Assembly (NCBI RefSeq): GCF_000383595.1
Contig: NZ_KB911581.1
Location: forward strand, 1,178,001-1,242,000
DNA: 64,000 nucleotides
Source: Streptomyces bottropensis ATCC 25435
GTDB lineage: Bacteria; Actinomycetota; Actinomycetes; Streptomycetales; Streptomycetaceae
Reading direction: 5' to 3'
In this document: positions 27,424-34,707 of the stretch, in pieces
Numbering within the stretch: position 1 is the first letter of the stretch
Layout of the letters: each line of letters starts with the position of its first letter
The notes under the pieces: generated by a model
What the model saw: only the letters and a program-made list of their open reading frames with translations
What the model was told of the DNA's origin: nothing
Databases searched by the model: none
Made by a program: the position numbers and the translations under genes

Positions 27424-27593
27424 CCAGCCCTGCCGGCCCAGGGCCTTACGCGCCATCCGTTCCTGGCTGACCCCCACCGTCATCCTCCACCAGTGGTGGC
27501 AAGCCTGGGCGGACAAGGACCCAACCCTCGACCTCCGAACCTTGATCGACGCAGTCACCACCACACAGCATTGACCTCTACCGCCGGATTTAA
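27424..27593 (+). pseudogene. C-terminal relic of a transposase
   Basis: A decayed fragment. In one frame it reads ALRAIRSWLTPTVILHQWWQ and DLRTLIDAVTT, then a one-base shift gives SIDLYRRI and a stop at 27591. This resembles, from memory, the C-terminal end of a Streptomyces transposase with LTP..L..WWRAW and DLYLRI segments; I cannot fix the IS family. There is no start, no catalytic core and no visible terminal inverted repeat, so it is dead. Confidence 0.6.
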
Positions 27594-27641
27594 CGAACCA
27601 CCGGTACGTCCCACTCTCGGCCACGGCCTGGCGGCCTATGG

Positions 27642-27885
27642 CTGGACCTGGCCATCGGCAACGTCATCGGCTCCGCGATTGCGGACCACCACCGCGCCGA
27701 GCTGGTGGTCGACGCGCTGCGGATGGCCCACGGCCGGGACGCCCGAACTCCGGATGCATCGTGCACAGCGACCGCGGAGTGAGTGCACCTCAGCTGAACT
27801 CTGCGGATGAATCAGCGCGTTGGGGCTTGGACAGAGCACCGGCGGGACTGGGTGCTGTTTCGGCAACGCTTCAGAAACCCATGGA
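27642..27885 (+). pseudogene. IS3-family transposase (OrfB, rve integrase core) relic
   Basis: A frameshifted piece of an IS3-type DDE integrase domain. Three frames are needed to follow it: VIGSAIADHHRAELVVDALR, then CIVHSDRGVSAPQLNSADE (the HSDRG..Y(T/S) block with the second catalytic Asp), then LGLGQSTGGTGCCFGNASET. The last matches the usual LRQSMGRTGVCYDNAAAES. The first Asp region and the catalytic Glu region are missing. It lies next to another transposase relic, immediately downstream of the toxin-immunity locus. Confidence 0.8.
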
Positions 27886-27999
27886 TCGGGTGATCAAGGT
27901 TGGCGGCACGGGCTGGCGACACTGACTTCGCTTATTCCCCCGGGGTATCGAGCACACGTATTGCACTGACGCTTTCGGTGTCGTTGCCGACAGGTGAGG

Positions 28000-28212
28000 T
28001 CAACTCGACGCGAGTGGTCGTGTGCGGTGGGTGCATATACCTCGGCGCGCCGTGTGAAGCAGGGCGGTGAGTCCCCGGGGCTGGAAGTTCAGTGTGACCG
28101 CTGGGTCGTCGGATTCACGAAGACGGATTGTTCCGTCGGGGGCTGTGAGCAGCTCTATGCAGTTGCTGGCTTCGCTACTGAATGAGGACTTCTGCCAGTG
28201 CAGTTCGGACAT
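28000..28212 (-). CDS. DUF397 domain protein, partner of the upstream XRE regulator
   Basis: A 70-residue protein with the DUF397 pattern: LHWQKSSFSSEASNCIELL at the N-terminus (W-x-KSS-x-S, then the NC..E motif), followed by IRLRESDDPAVTL, where the typical RDSK/ESDDP segment sits. The last 25 residues (GLTALLHTARRGICTHRTRP) are longer and more basic than usual. DUF397 proteins are small partners of WhiJ-type regulators in Streptomyces, often encoded next to an XRE/DUF5753 protein and an HATPase, as here. It follows the XRE gene by 14 bases and is probably co-transcribed. Confidence 0.87.
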   Translation of the reverse strand: MSELHWQKSSFSSEASNCIELLTAPDGTIRLRESDDPAVTLNFQPRGLTALLHTARRGICTHRTRPLASS

Positions 28213-28226
28213 CGAGTGGTGGCCTT

Positions 28227-29090
28227 TCAGGGGGTTGAGATCATGGCGTGAATGAAGTTGCGAGAGGCAGCGGCGTCCAGTGCGAGGTCCTCCATGCGGC
28301 TCATGATCGTCCGGTATTTTTCCATCTGTGCCTCCGCGTGCAGGAATTCCGAACCGTGTTCCGTGTCGAGCTGCACGGTGTCCAATCGGGGATGCGGGCC
28401 GTGGGCGATGACCACCGTCTGGCCAGCGCCGGGGAAGATTCCCGCTGCGAACGGGAGCACCAGGACCGTCACGTGCTCACGCTCGCTCATCTCGGCGATG
28501 TGCGCCAGCTGTTTGCGCATGACTTCAGGGCCACCGAACTGCATGCGCAGGGCCGCCTCGTGGATGATCCCTGTGTACGGCTTCGGGTCGTCCGCATAGA
28601 GGACGCCTTGGCGCTTGATGCGGTGGGAAAGGCGGTGCTCGATCAAGGGTGGCGAGAGCGCCGGGACGTTCTGCTGGAAGACGAGGCGGCCGTAGTCCGG
28701 TGTCTGGAGTAGTCCCGGCAGGTGTGTGAACTGGACTGTGCGGAGCGCTGTCGAGTGCTCCTCCATTTCCGACAGGTCCAGCAGGACCGGTGGCAGGAGG
28801 TCGCGGTAGTCGTCCCACCAGTTGCGGGAGCGGCTTGCGGTCATGGCGGCCAGCGCCTCGACGTACGGCTCGTCGTCGCAGTCGTACCCAAGTGCGAACG
28901 CTCGAACTCGATCGGCGCTAACGCCGAATCTCCCGGACTCGATGTTGCTGATCCGGGCTGGATCGACGCCCAGCTTCTGGCCTGCCGCACGGGTGGACAG
29001 ATCGGCGCGCTCGCGTAGTTTGCGCAGCTCGGCGCCTAGTCGTTGTTGCCTGGCGGTTGCTGTGGGCCTCGGTGGCACATCTGCTCCCAT
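28227..29090 (-). CDS. XRE-family helix-turn-helix regulator with DUF5753 domain (WhiJ-like)
   Basis: A 287-residue regulator. The N-terminal lambda-repressor-like domain spans about residues 15-75 (LRKLRERADLSTRAAGQKLG, then VDPARISNIESGRFGVS). The C-terminal DUF5753 domain shows FTHLPGLLQTPDYGRLVFQ, the HRLSHRIKRQGVLY stretch, IHEAALRMQFGGPEVMRKQL and a TVLVLPFAAGIFPGAG core. This architecture is characteristic of Streptomyces regulators of development and antibiotic production such as WhiJ; DUF5753 is thought to sense or bind partners. ATG 29090. A TACAAT -10-like hexamer lies at 29119-29124 on this strand, about 30 bases upstream. It is operonic with the DUF397 gene and divergent from an HATPase gene. 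Confidence 0.9.
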   Translation of the reverse strand: MGADVPPRPTATARQQRLGAELRKLRERADLSTRAAGQKLGVDPARISNIESGRFGVSADRVRAFALGYDCDDEPYVEALAAMTASRSRNWWDDYRDLLPPVLLDLSEMEEHSTALRTVQFTHLPGLLQTPDYGRLVFQQNVPALSPPLIEHRLSHRIKRQGVLYADDPKPYTGIIHEAALRMQFGGPEVMRKQLAHIAEMSEREHVTVLVLPFAAGIFPGAGQTVVIAHGPHPRLDTVQLDTEHGSEFLHAEAQMEKYRTIMSRMEDLALDAAASRNFIHAMISTP

Positions 29091-29307
29091 TCAGGAAGTT
29101 TCCACGTTCGGTAGCAGTATTGTAGCCACCTGATTTACGGTTGGTATCACATCAACTACCTACCGTGACATGACGTTCCCGGAAGTGCACCGCCCCTGCC
29201 TGCCCATGCAGAGCAGCGACTCGGCGGCAGAGCCACCGCATGCGTCACCTGACTGCCGTTTCTCTGTCCCCTATCCACCCCCCGTAGCTCAAAGAGGAGT
29301 TGCGTCC

Positions 29308-29760
29308 ATGACCGAACTCGCCCTCAACGCCCCCTTTGTAGACTCCCCATTCGACACCGACTGGGAATACGCCCTCCGAATCCCCCACTCGCCCCTCGGC
29401 CCCGGCATCGTCCGCGCACATGTGCGAGCCGTACTCACCCGCTATCGAGCCGATCCCACCGTCCTCGACAACGTCCAACTCGTCGCCTCCGAGCTGGTCA
29501 CGAACTCCCTTGCTCATACGAGGGATTCGGTTGCTGTACGGCTTCTGCGTGCCGACGGGCGGCTGCGGCTGAGCGTGTGGGACAGCAGCCCGTGTGCGCC
29601 GCGCGAGAGGCCGGGGCCGGGGCTCGACGCCGAGAGTGGGCGGGGGCTGTGGCTGTCGAGGGCGTGCGCTGACGAGTGGGGGCATTACCTCGTCGTCAAC
29701 GGGCGCCGCAGCGGCGGTGGCAAGGAGGTGTGGGCGGAGTGGGGTTTCCCGGGCGTATAG
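29308..29760 (+). CDS. ATP-binding protein, HATPase of the WhiJ-type triad
   Basis: A 150-residue GHKL-fold protein with the N box as LVASELVTNSLAHTRDSVAV near residue 60 and the lid motif DAESGRGLWLSRACADEWG near residue 110. There is no sensor domain, so it belongs to the RsbW-like group. The start is ATG 29308 (MTELALNAPF), with an AGAGGAG Shine-Dalgarno; the frame is open from 29170, but that leader is Pro-rich and unlike the family. It is divergent from the XRE/DUF5753 gene. HATPase, XRE-DUF5753 and DUF397 genes recur as a set across Streptomyces genomes, so this protein probably modulates the regulator or an unlinked sigma factor. Confidence 0.85.
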   Translation: MTELALNAPFVDSPFDTDWEYALRIPHSPLGPGIVRAHVRAVLTRYRADPTVLDNVQLVASELVTNSLAHTRDSVAVRLLRADGRLRLSVWDSSPCAPRERPGPGLDAESGRGLWLSRACADEWGHYLVVNGRRSGGGKEVWAEWGFPGV

Positions 29761-29765
29761 GCGAG

Positions 29766-29798
29766 GGGGCCGCCCGTTCGCGGAGAACGGGCGGCCCC
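29766..29798. terminator. Bidirectional terminator between convergent genes
   Basis: Perfect 14-base inverted repeat (GGGGCCGCCCGTTC with its complement) around the 5-base loop GCGGA. It starts five bases after the HATPase stop and lies 53 bases beyond the stop of the convergent secreted-protein gene. Confidence 0.8.
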
Positions 29799-29850
29799 TC
29801 AGGAGCTATGGCTTCGGGATTAGGGGAAGCGCGGTGCACGGCCCCCTTGC

Positions 29851-30642
29851 TCAGGCCGTGCAGCCCCCCACCCGCCTGCTGCTCACCGCGATGTCGTCCA
29901 TCCGCATCTCGAACGACGCCGGTGTCGGGCCCGCCTGGTACAGCTGCCAGCCCAGCTTGAGCTTGTCGAAGGTGGGGAAGGTGAAGTCGTCCGTCGTGCC
30001 GCCGTGGTTCTTCGTGGAGACGGTCAGGTCGGGCTGGGCCACGCCGTTCAGGTAGACCGTGACCCGGTTGTCCGTGGCATCCAGGTGGAACTCCGCGCAC
30101 TGCCACTTCCCGGCCACCGCCGGCGCCGAGGTCTTCCAGTTCGTCCAGTCGCCCGTCGGGCCCAGGTCGGAGCCCACTCCCCAGAAGTTGCCCTTGTCGG
30201 TGGGGGCGTACTGGCCGCCGAGGGGGCGGACGAGGGTGGGAGAGTCGGCGCCGGAGGCCTCCGCGAGGGTCCAGTGGGCCCAGTCGGGGGCTGTGGGGAA
30301 CTCGGTCACGCGCAGCCGCATCCGGGCCCAGAGGCTGTTGCCGGGCGGGGCGAGGTCGGGCAGGACGACGAAGGCGCGGCCGTTGCCCTCGGCGCGGAGG
30401 CGGAGTTCACGGCCGTGGCCGGCGGTGCCGCGCTCGACCGTCAGCGTGCCGTCGGAGGTGTCGGTGGTCCAGCCTCGGCCCTTGGTGACCGGGCCGAGGG
30501 GGAGACGGTTGAAGTTCTCCCGGACGAGGGTGCCGCCGTATGTGTCGTGGTGGACGGGCGTCGCCGAGGCTGTGGGGGGTATCGCGATCAGGATCGCGGC
30601 CGCGGCCGACAGTGCGGCCGCGGCTTTCCTCAGGATGGTCAT
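29851..30642 (-). CDS. Secreted protein, polysaccharide-lyase/Cip1-like jelly-roll
   Basis: A 263-residue exported protein. The signal peptide is clear (AAALSAAAAILIAIPPTASA, cut after AxA). The mature part reads as one beta-sandwich: NFNRLPLGPVTKGRGW, LWARMRLRVTEFP, GKWQCAEFHLDATDNRVTVY, LNGVAQPDL and KLGWQLYQAG. This resembles the Cip1/polysaccharide-lyase-like jelly rolls that are often annotated as secreted hydrolases in Streptomyces. I cannot point to catalytic residues, so binding or lyase activity on a polysaccharide is a guess. ATG 30642. A strong hairpin follows the gene. Confidence 0.75.
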   Translation of the reverse strand: MTILRKAAAALSAAAAILIAIPPTASATPVHHDTYGGTLVRENFNRLPLGPVTKGRGWTTDTSDGTLTVERGTAGHGRELRLRAEGNGRAFVVLPDLAPPGNSLWARMRLRVTEFPTAPDWAHWTLAEASGADSPTLVRPLGGQYAPTDKGNFWGVGSDLGPTGDWTNWKTSAPAVAGKWQCAEFHLDATDNRVTVYLNGVAQPDLTVSTKNHGGTTDDFTFPTFDKLKLGWQLYQAGPTPASFEMRMDDIAVSSRRVGGCTA

Positions 30643-30878
30643 GGGTTCAGTGTGTGATCAACAGCCTGATCTTTCCTACGAGTTGGACGCGATCCAGCCA
30701 CACGCCACCTCCACTGCAGGAAACTATGGTCCAGGCTTAGATCCATCACCGTGTCGGTCGTCATCCCGGATGTGCCCGCTCGGAAGAACGGACGCGTCTC
30801 ACCGTCACGCCCCCGGCGAGGAGGGCCCGTGGCGCCGTCGTGGTCGTGGCCGCGGTGGCGCAGGAGGGCGGTGCCGGG

Positions 30879-31196
30879 CTATGCCACCACCACCCGGGTC
30901 CCGTTGAAGTTCGCGACGATCTCCAGTTCTCCGCCCAGGGCCTCCACGTAAGCCGCGACCGTTCCCACCTCGGCGGACTCGGTCCTGCCGCGTTCGATGG
31001 CGGACACCCGTTCCTGTCGTACGTGCATACGGTCGGCCACCTCGCGCTGGGTGAGGCCGAGTTGCCTGCGCATCTCCGCCAGTCGGTGCGCGCGTGCCTC
31101 GGCGACCATTCGGCGGGCGCCCGCCATGATCGCGTCCAGGTCGTCGGCATCGAAGACCTCGTCCTTGACCTCGTCCCATGAGTGAAAGCTGGTCAT
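30879..31196 (-). CDS. higA: HigA-like antitoxin, XRE helix-turn-helix
   Basis: A 105-residue antitoxin. An N-terminal stretch (VKDEVFDADDLDAIMAGARR) leads into a helix-turn-helix: RRQLGLTQREVADRMHVRQE then RVSAIERGRTESAEVGTV. It ends with the strand ALGGELEIVANFNGTRVVV, which is typical of antitoxins paired with RelE/HigB-like phage-Gp49-type toxins. The start is ATG 31196, overlapping the toxin stop by four bases (ATGA). The toxin-before-antitoxin order is the HigBA arrangement. It probably represses the operon through the palindrome at 31594-31611. Confidence 0.85.
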   Translation of the reverse strand: MTSFHSWDEVKDEVFDADDLDAIMAGARRMVAEARAHRLAEMRRQLGLTQREVADRMHVRQERVSAIERGRTESAEVGTVAAYVEALGGELEIVANFNGTRVVVA

Positions 31197-31579
31197 CGCT
31201 CTGTCTCCTCGTGACGGCGGCGGGCCAGGTGGTCCAGCCACTCGGTATAGCGTTCCTCGGCCAAGGGGATCGCGCGGCGGTACCACGCCGTCCAGCGCCC
31301 CGCCTTGTCGCCCGCGACCAGGAGTACCGCGCTGCGCCTGGGATCGAAGGCGAAGAGAATCCTGATCTCGGTCTCTCCGGCCGAGCCCGGCCGCAGTTCC
31401 TTGAGGCGGTGCAGGCCGGCCCCCTTGATCCGGTCCACCAGGGGGCGTCCCAGGTCCGGGCCCTCCTCCACCAGTGCCTGAATCGCCTGGCCCACCAGTC
31501 GTGCCGTGGTGCGGTCGTCCTTGCGTAGCCTGTGCGGCCAGTCGCGCACCTCGCCGGTCATTTCAAGATGCCAGGCCAT
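31193..31579 (-). CDS. higB: RelE/HigB-superfamily (phage Gp49-like) toxin
   Basis: A 128-residue toxin, first gene of a two-gene toxin-antitoxin operon. Family marks include LVGQAIQALVEEGPDLGRPL, then GLHRLKELRPGSAGETEIRI, LFAFDPRRSAVLLVAGDKAG and the YRRAIPLAEERYTEWLDHL tail. This is the layout of the Gp49/HigB group of ribosome-dependent mRNA endonucleases, with conserved Arg, Lys and Glu residues. It is expected to cleave translated mRNA when free of its antitoxin. ATG 31579. The overlap with the antitoxin couples their synthesis. The operator palindrome lies 15-32 bases upstream of the start. Confidence 0.85.
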   Translation of the reverse strand: MAWHLEMTGEVRDWPHRLRKDDRTTARLVGQAIQALVEEGPDLGRPLVDRIKGAGLHRLKELRPGSAGETEIRILFAFDPRRSAVLLVAGDKAGRWTAWYRRAIPLAEERYTEWLDHLARRRHEETER

Positions 31580-31593
31580 CAGCGATCACCGTG

Positions 31594-31611
31594 TAGTATG
31601 TGTACATACTA
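31594..31611 (-). promoter_or_regulatory. Palindromic operator of the HigBA operon
   Basis: The inverted repeat TAGTATG-TGTA-CATACTA has 7-base arms. It is strikingly AT-rich for this genome and sits 15 bases upstream of the toxin ATG. It overlaps a -10-like TAGTAT on the minus strand, so HigA binding would occlude the promoter. Confidence 0.7.
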
Positions 31612-32198
31612 GTACTCTGGTGTACTGGATGCCATCCGGCCCGACAGTCCGACGCGGATCACCCGATGGGGTTGTCCTGTCTCGCAGGCCGCTCCCGCCC
31701 TGCCTCCAGTGCCACCCTTCGGGGCAACTCTTCCGCCGCACTCAGGGGTTGGTGTACCTGGCACCGGCTGTCCGTCGACTGCCTGGCATCGCCCGCACGC
31801 GCGGGCTGCCGCAGTCGGTTGCGGGCGGAGCGCTGGATCCCACGCCCCCCGCCGGGCCAGCGTCTTGTCCCCGGGTCGGCCGTCGGCAACGCCAACGGAA
31901 GTCGGAACGGGGGCGATGCGGGGAACGGAACCGCGCAGACCGGCTGACTCCCCCATGAGGGCGACCGTATGCTCGAAGTCATCCTCAGCAAGGCGATGCT
32001 GCTCGCCCTAGGGGCACGGGGATCACGTCCGAGGGATGTGACTCCGCCCACACGCGGGAGTCGGCGGGTGCCCGGCCGAAGTAACAACTTCTCTCCGGGC
32101 CCTTCCCTCCTGCAATATGACGGACAGCCCATATTCAGTTATTCAGCCGTTCCAGCCGTTCCAGCCGCTCAAGCAAACAACACGCAGGAGTCAGTACC
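31612..32198. other. Intergenic region without a convincing gene
   Basis: About 590 bases between the divergent HigBA operon and the TM2-protein gene. Several open frames of 75-150 codons cross it on both strands, but all have Arg/Pro/Ala shadow composition and none shows a domain, start context or codon bias. From about 32040 to 32170 the GC content falls. There the repeated word CCGTTCCAG, in CAGCCGTTCCAGCCGTTCCA, precedes the Shine-Dalgarno of the TM2 gene, which probably marks its promoter. Confidence 0.5.
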
Positions 32199-32723
32199 GT
32201 GACCGAGCAGCCTCAGCAGCCCGCTCAGCCCCCGCAGCCGCCGCAGCCCGGATACGGGTACCCGGGCGCGGCCCCCGGCCAGCCGGGCGCCAACCCGTAC
32301 GGGGCTCCGCAGGCCGGCGACCCGTACGGGGCTCCGGGCGGTTACCAGCAGCCGGGTGCGGGCCAGCCCGGTTACGGCTATCCGCAGCAGGGCGGTTACC
32401 CCCAGCAGGGCGGTTACCCCCAGGGCGGTGGCTACCAGGTGCCTCCGACGCCGGGCGGCGCGTACACCGGTGACCCCAACGCCCCGTACGGCTACGACCC
32501 TTACGGGCGCCCGTACTCCGACAAGTCGAAGATCGTCGCGGGCATCCTCTCGCTGTTCCTGGGTGCCTTCGGCGTCGGCCGCTTCTACATCGGGCATGTC
32601 GGCCTCGGCATCGCGCAGCTCCTCACCTGCGGCGGCCTCGGCATCTGGTCGCTCGTCGACGGCATCATCCTGCTGACGAGCAGCAACACCACGGACTCCA
32701 ACGGACGTGTCCTGCGTGGCTGA
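32199..32723 (+). CDS. TM2 domain membrane protein with Pro/Gly/Tyr-rich N-terminal arm
   Basis: A 174-residue protein. The first ~100 residues are low-complexity and rich in Gln, Pro, Gly and Tyr, with repeats such as GYPQQGGYPQQGGYPQGGGY. A TM2 domain follows: SDKSKIVAGILSLFLGAFGV, then GRFYIGHVGLGIAQLLTCGG, then GIWSLVDGIILL. Two helices are joined by the conserved tight turn containing GxxxxGRFYxG. TM2 proteins are widespread and poorly understood; the flexible arm could mediate condensate-like or surface interactions. The start is GTG 32199 after GCAGGAG. It overlaps the DUF2752 gene, and a second, armless TM2 gene follows at 33450, so the two are likely paralogues. Confidence 0.88.
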   Translation: MTEQPQQPAQPPQPPQPGYGYPGAAPGQPGANPYGAPQAGDPYGAPGGYQQPGAGQPGYGYPQQGGYPQQGGYPQGGGYQVPPTPGGAYTGDPNAPYGYDPYGRPYSDKSKIVAGILSLFLGAFGVGRFYIGHVGLGIAQLLTCGGLGIWSLVDGIILLTSSNTTDSNGRVLRG

Positions 32724-33114
32724 GCGCGGCCTCACCACCCTCCGGCATCCGGCGGCGGCCCCCCTCGCGGTGGCCGCCGCCGGGCTGGCGGGCGCCGCGT
32801 ACCTGTACGGCACCAACCCGCACGAGCCCGGCCAGGTGCTGCCCCAGTGCCCGTTCCGCTATGTCACGGGGCTTCTCTGCCCCGCCTGCGGCGGCACCCG
32901 CATGGTGTACGACCTGATGCACGGCCGGTTCGACGCCGCCTGGCACGACAACCGTGTCCTGCTGCTCGCCGCACCCTTCGCGCTCGCGCTGCTCGGCCGC
33001 TGGGCCGTCGAGGGTCTGCGCGGCCGCCGCTGGCGCCCCGAACTCAAGCCCCGCACCCAGGCCTTGATCCTGGGCATCGCGGTGACGTGGACGATCGTCC
33101 GCAACCTGCACTGA
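32716..33114 (+). CDS. DUF2752 domain membrane protein
   Basis: A protein of about 132 residues. A hydrophobic N-terminal helix (PLAVAAAGLAGAAYLYG) precedes the DUF2752 signature CPFRYVTGLLCPACGGTRMV, whose three cysteines in CPx(8)CPACG are typical. Two more helices follow (VLLLAAPFALALLGRWAVE and ALILGIAVTWTIVRNL), with DLMHGRFDAAWHDN between. The function of the family is unknown; the cysteines suggest metal or redox chemistry at the membrane. I prefer GTG 32716, which overlaps the TM2 stop by eight bases; a GTG at 32707 would add three residues. It is translationally coupled to the TM2 protein, as often seen in Streptomyces. Confidence 0.85.
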   Translation: MAERGLTTLRHPAAAPLAVAAAGLAGAAYLYGTNPHEPGQVLPQCPFRYVTGLLCPACGGTRMVYDLMHGRFDAAWHDNRVLLLAAPFALALLGRWAVEGLRGRRWRPELKPRTQALILGIAVTWTIVRNLH

Positions 33115-33449
33115 GCGGGACTGTGGGAGTGCAGAACCCCGTCGCGTTCCCGCTGTCGACCCCCGTAAATCCCTTACGCCCGCTTTATCTTGCCCAGTTG
33201 TAGCAAGTTGGCTGGAATCGGATCACGGAATCGGAACGATCGCCTGATTGCCCTCCCCTCCGTCCCTTGAACCTCACTACGCTGCAACGGCTACAGGGGG
33301 GATGACGGGGGACTACGTCGTGCTCGATCGGTTGGCCGGTATTTGCCGTGCCCGATCGCTGCCGGGCTTTTGCCGCGCCTTCTCTCCTGGACTCCCCCCG
33401 AAGCAATCCGCTTCGGTCATTCAGTTCGGTACATCCAGGAGTTATTTCC
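33115..33449. other. Intergenic region with regulatory rather than coding character
   Basis: 335 bases between the DUF2752 gene and the second TM2 gene. No credible protein is encoded. The repeated word GGAATCGG (in GGCTGGAATCGGATCACGGA and ACGGAATCGGAACGATCG) lies near 33210-33245. GAGGGGAGGGCAATC-like sequence appears on the minus strand, and a Shine-Dalgarno CCAGGAG precedes ATG 33450. It probably carries the promoter of the TM2 gene. Confidence 0.45.
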
Positions 33450-33713
33450 ATGACCGTCCCCACCCCTGACGCTCCCTTCGGCCACGACCCGCAGGGGCGC
33501 CCCTACTCCGACAAGTCGAAGATCGTCGCCGGCATTCTGCAGCTCTTCCTCGGCACGCTCGGCATCGGTCGCTTCTACGTCGGTTCCGTCGGCGTGGGCG
33601 TCGCCCAGCTCCTCACCTGCGGTGGTCTGGGCTTCTGGTCCCTGATCGACGGCATCCTGTTCCTCACGAGCAACGACCGCACCGACGCCCAGGGCCGTGT
33701 CCTGCGCGGCTGA
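33450..33713 (+). CDS. Short TM2 domain membrane protein (paralogue)
   Basis: An 87-residue protein consisting of a short leader (VPTPDAPFGHDPQGRP) and a TM2 domain: SDKSKIVAGILQLFLGTLGI, then GRFYVGSVGVGVAQLLTCGG, then GFWSLIDGILFL. It ends in the same TDAQGRVLRG tail as the larger TM2 protein 0.75 kb upstream, so the two probably arose by tandem duplication. The upstream copy carries an extra Tyr-rich arm and is coupled to DUF2752. ATG 33450 follows CCAGGAGTTATTTCC. A strong terminator follows. Confidence 0.9.
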   Translation: MTVPTPDAPFGHDPQGRPYSDKSKIVAGILQLFLGTLGIGRFYVGSVGVGVAQLLTCGGLGFWSLIDGILFLTSNDRTDAQGRVLRG

Positions 33714-33747
33714 TCGCGTTGCTGATCACCTCGGGGTGATCGACCGA

Positions 33748-33801
33748 AGGGCCTCGTCCGCCCGGAGCTTCCCTCTGAGCTCCGCGCGGGGACGAGGCCC
33801 T
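33748..33801 (+). terminator. Terminator after the short TM2 gene
   Basis: Outer 12-base perfect arms (AGGGCCTCGTCC at 33748-33759 and its complement at 33790-33801) enclose an inner CGGAGCT/AGCTCCG pair, giving a branched-free long stem. It begins 34 bases after the stop at 33713. Confidence 0.7.
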
Positions 33802-33868
33802 CGTGCGTGGGGACGAAGCCCTGGTGGGCGGGGCGTGCGCACGCCCGCGCGTGCGCCAAGTGGCGCGT

Positions 33869-33913
33869 GCATGACGGAGGGCCCGCAGGTCACCTGCGGG
33901 CCCTCCGTCATGC
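33869..33913 (-). terminator. Perfect 22-base inverted repeat after sdhB
   Basis: Arms at 33869-33890 and 33892-33913 are perfectly complementary over 22 bases, with a single-base centre. The repeat lies 14 bases beyond the sdhB stop. Pairing over such a length would form an extremely stable hairpin that ends the sdh transcript and also blocks read-through from the convergent TM2 side. Confidence 0.85.
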
Positions 33914-33927
33914 GTTGTGGCGGCGGA

Positions 33928-34707
33928 TCAGAAGCGGCGCGTGATGAGCGCCCGCTTCACCTCCTGGATCGCCTTGGTGACCTCGATACCGCGCGGGCAG
34001 GCGTCCGTGCAGTTGAACGTCGTGCGGCAACGCCACACGCCGTCACGGTCGTTGAGGATCTCCAGCCGCTGCTCCCCGGCCTCGTCACGCGAGTCGAAGA
34101 TGAAACGGTGGGCGTTGACGATCGCGGCCGGACCGAAGTACTGGCCGTCGTTCCAGAACACCGGGCACGAAGACGTGCACGCGGCGCAGAGGATGCACTT
34201 CGTGGTGTCGTCGAAGCGCTCGCGGTCCTCGGCGGTCTGGAAGCGCTCACGCGTCGGCTCGTTGGTGTCCTTCGTGATCAGGAAGGGCATCACGTCCCGG
34301 TACGCCTGGAAGAACGGTTCCATGTCCACGACGAGGTCCTTGAGGACCGTGAGGCCCTTGATGGGCTCGACCGTGATCGGCTTCTCGGGGTTGATGTCCT
34401 TGATCAGTGTCTTGCAGGCCAGACGGTTCTTGCCGTTGATCCGCATGGCGTCCGAACCGCAGATGCCGTGCGCGCAGGATCGGCGGAACGTCAGCGTGCC
34501 GTCGACGTCCCACTTGATCTTGTGGAGACCGTCGAGGACGCGCTCCTTGGGATCGATCTCCAGCTGGAAGTCCTGCCAGGTCGCCTCGGCCGAGACTTCG
34601 GAGTTGAAGCGACGGATGCGGAAGGTGACAGTGATGTACGGGGAGTCGGCGAAACCGGGCTCGGGGCTGCCTGCCGCGTCCGCCTTGTCCAGGGTCGGGG
34701 TTGCCAT
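33928..34707 (-). CDS. sdhB: Succinate dehydrogenase iron-sulfur subunit
   Basis: The 259-residue electron-transfer subunit of complex II. It carries the [2Fe-2S] ligands in FRRSCAHGICGSDAMRING plus a following Cys (NRLAC), and the ferredoxin-like clusters in KCILCAACTSSCPVFW and WRCRTTFNCTDACPRGI. It passes electrons from SdhA FADH2 to the membrane quinone. ATG 34707 overlaps the sdhA stop by one base (TGATG), so translation is coupled. It is the last gene of the sdhCDAB operon and is followed by a perfect 22-base inverted-repeat terminator. Confidence 0.98.
   Translation of the reverse strand: MATPTLDKADAAGSPEPGFADSPYITVTFRIRRFNSEVSAEATWQDFQLEIDPKERVLDGLHKIKWDVDGTLTFRRSCAHGICGSDAMRINGKNRLACKTLIKDINPEKPITVEPIKGLTVLKDLVVDMEPFFQAYRDVMPFLITKDTNEPTRERFQTAEDRERFDDTTKCILCAACTSSCPVFWNDGQYFGPAAIVNAHRFIFDSRDEAGEQRLEILNDRDGVWRCRTTFNCTDACPRGIEVTKAIQEVKRALITRRF

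Noticed and set aside
31609..31956. Small genes in the region upstream of HigBA
   Set aside because: Frames on both strands show shadow composition, no Shine-Dalgarno and no similarity I can recognise.
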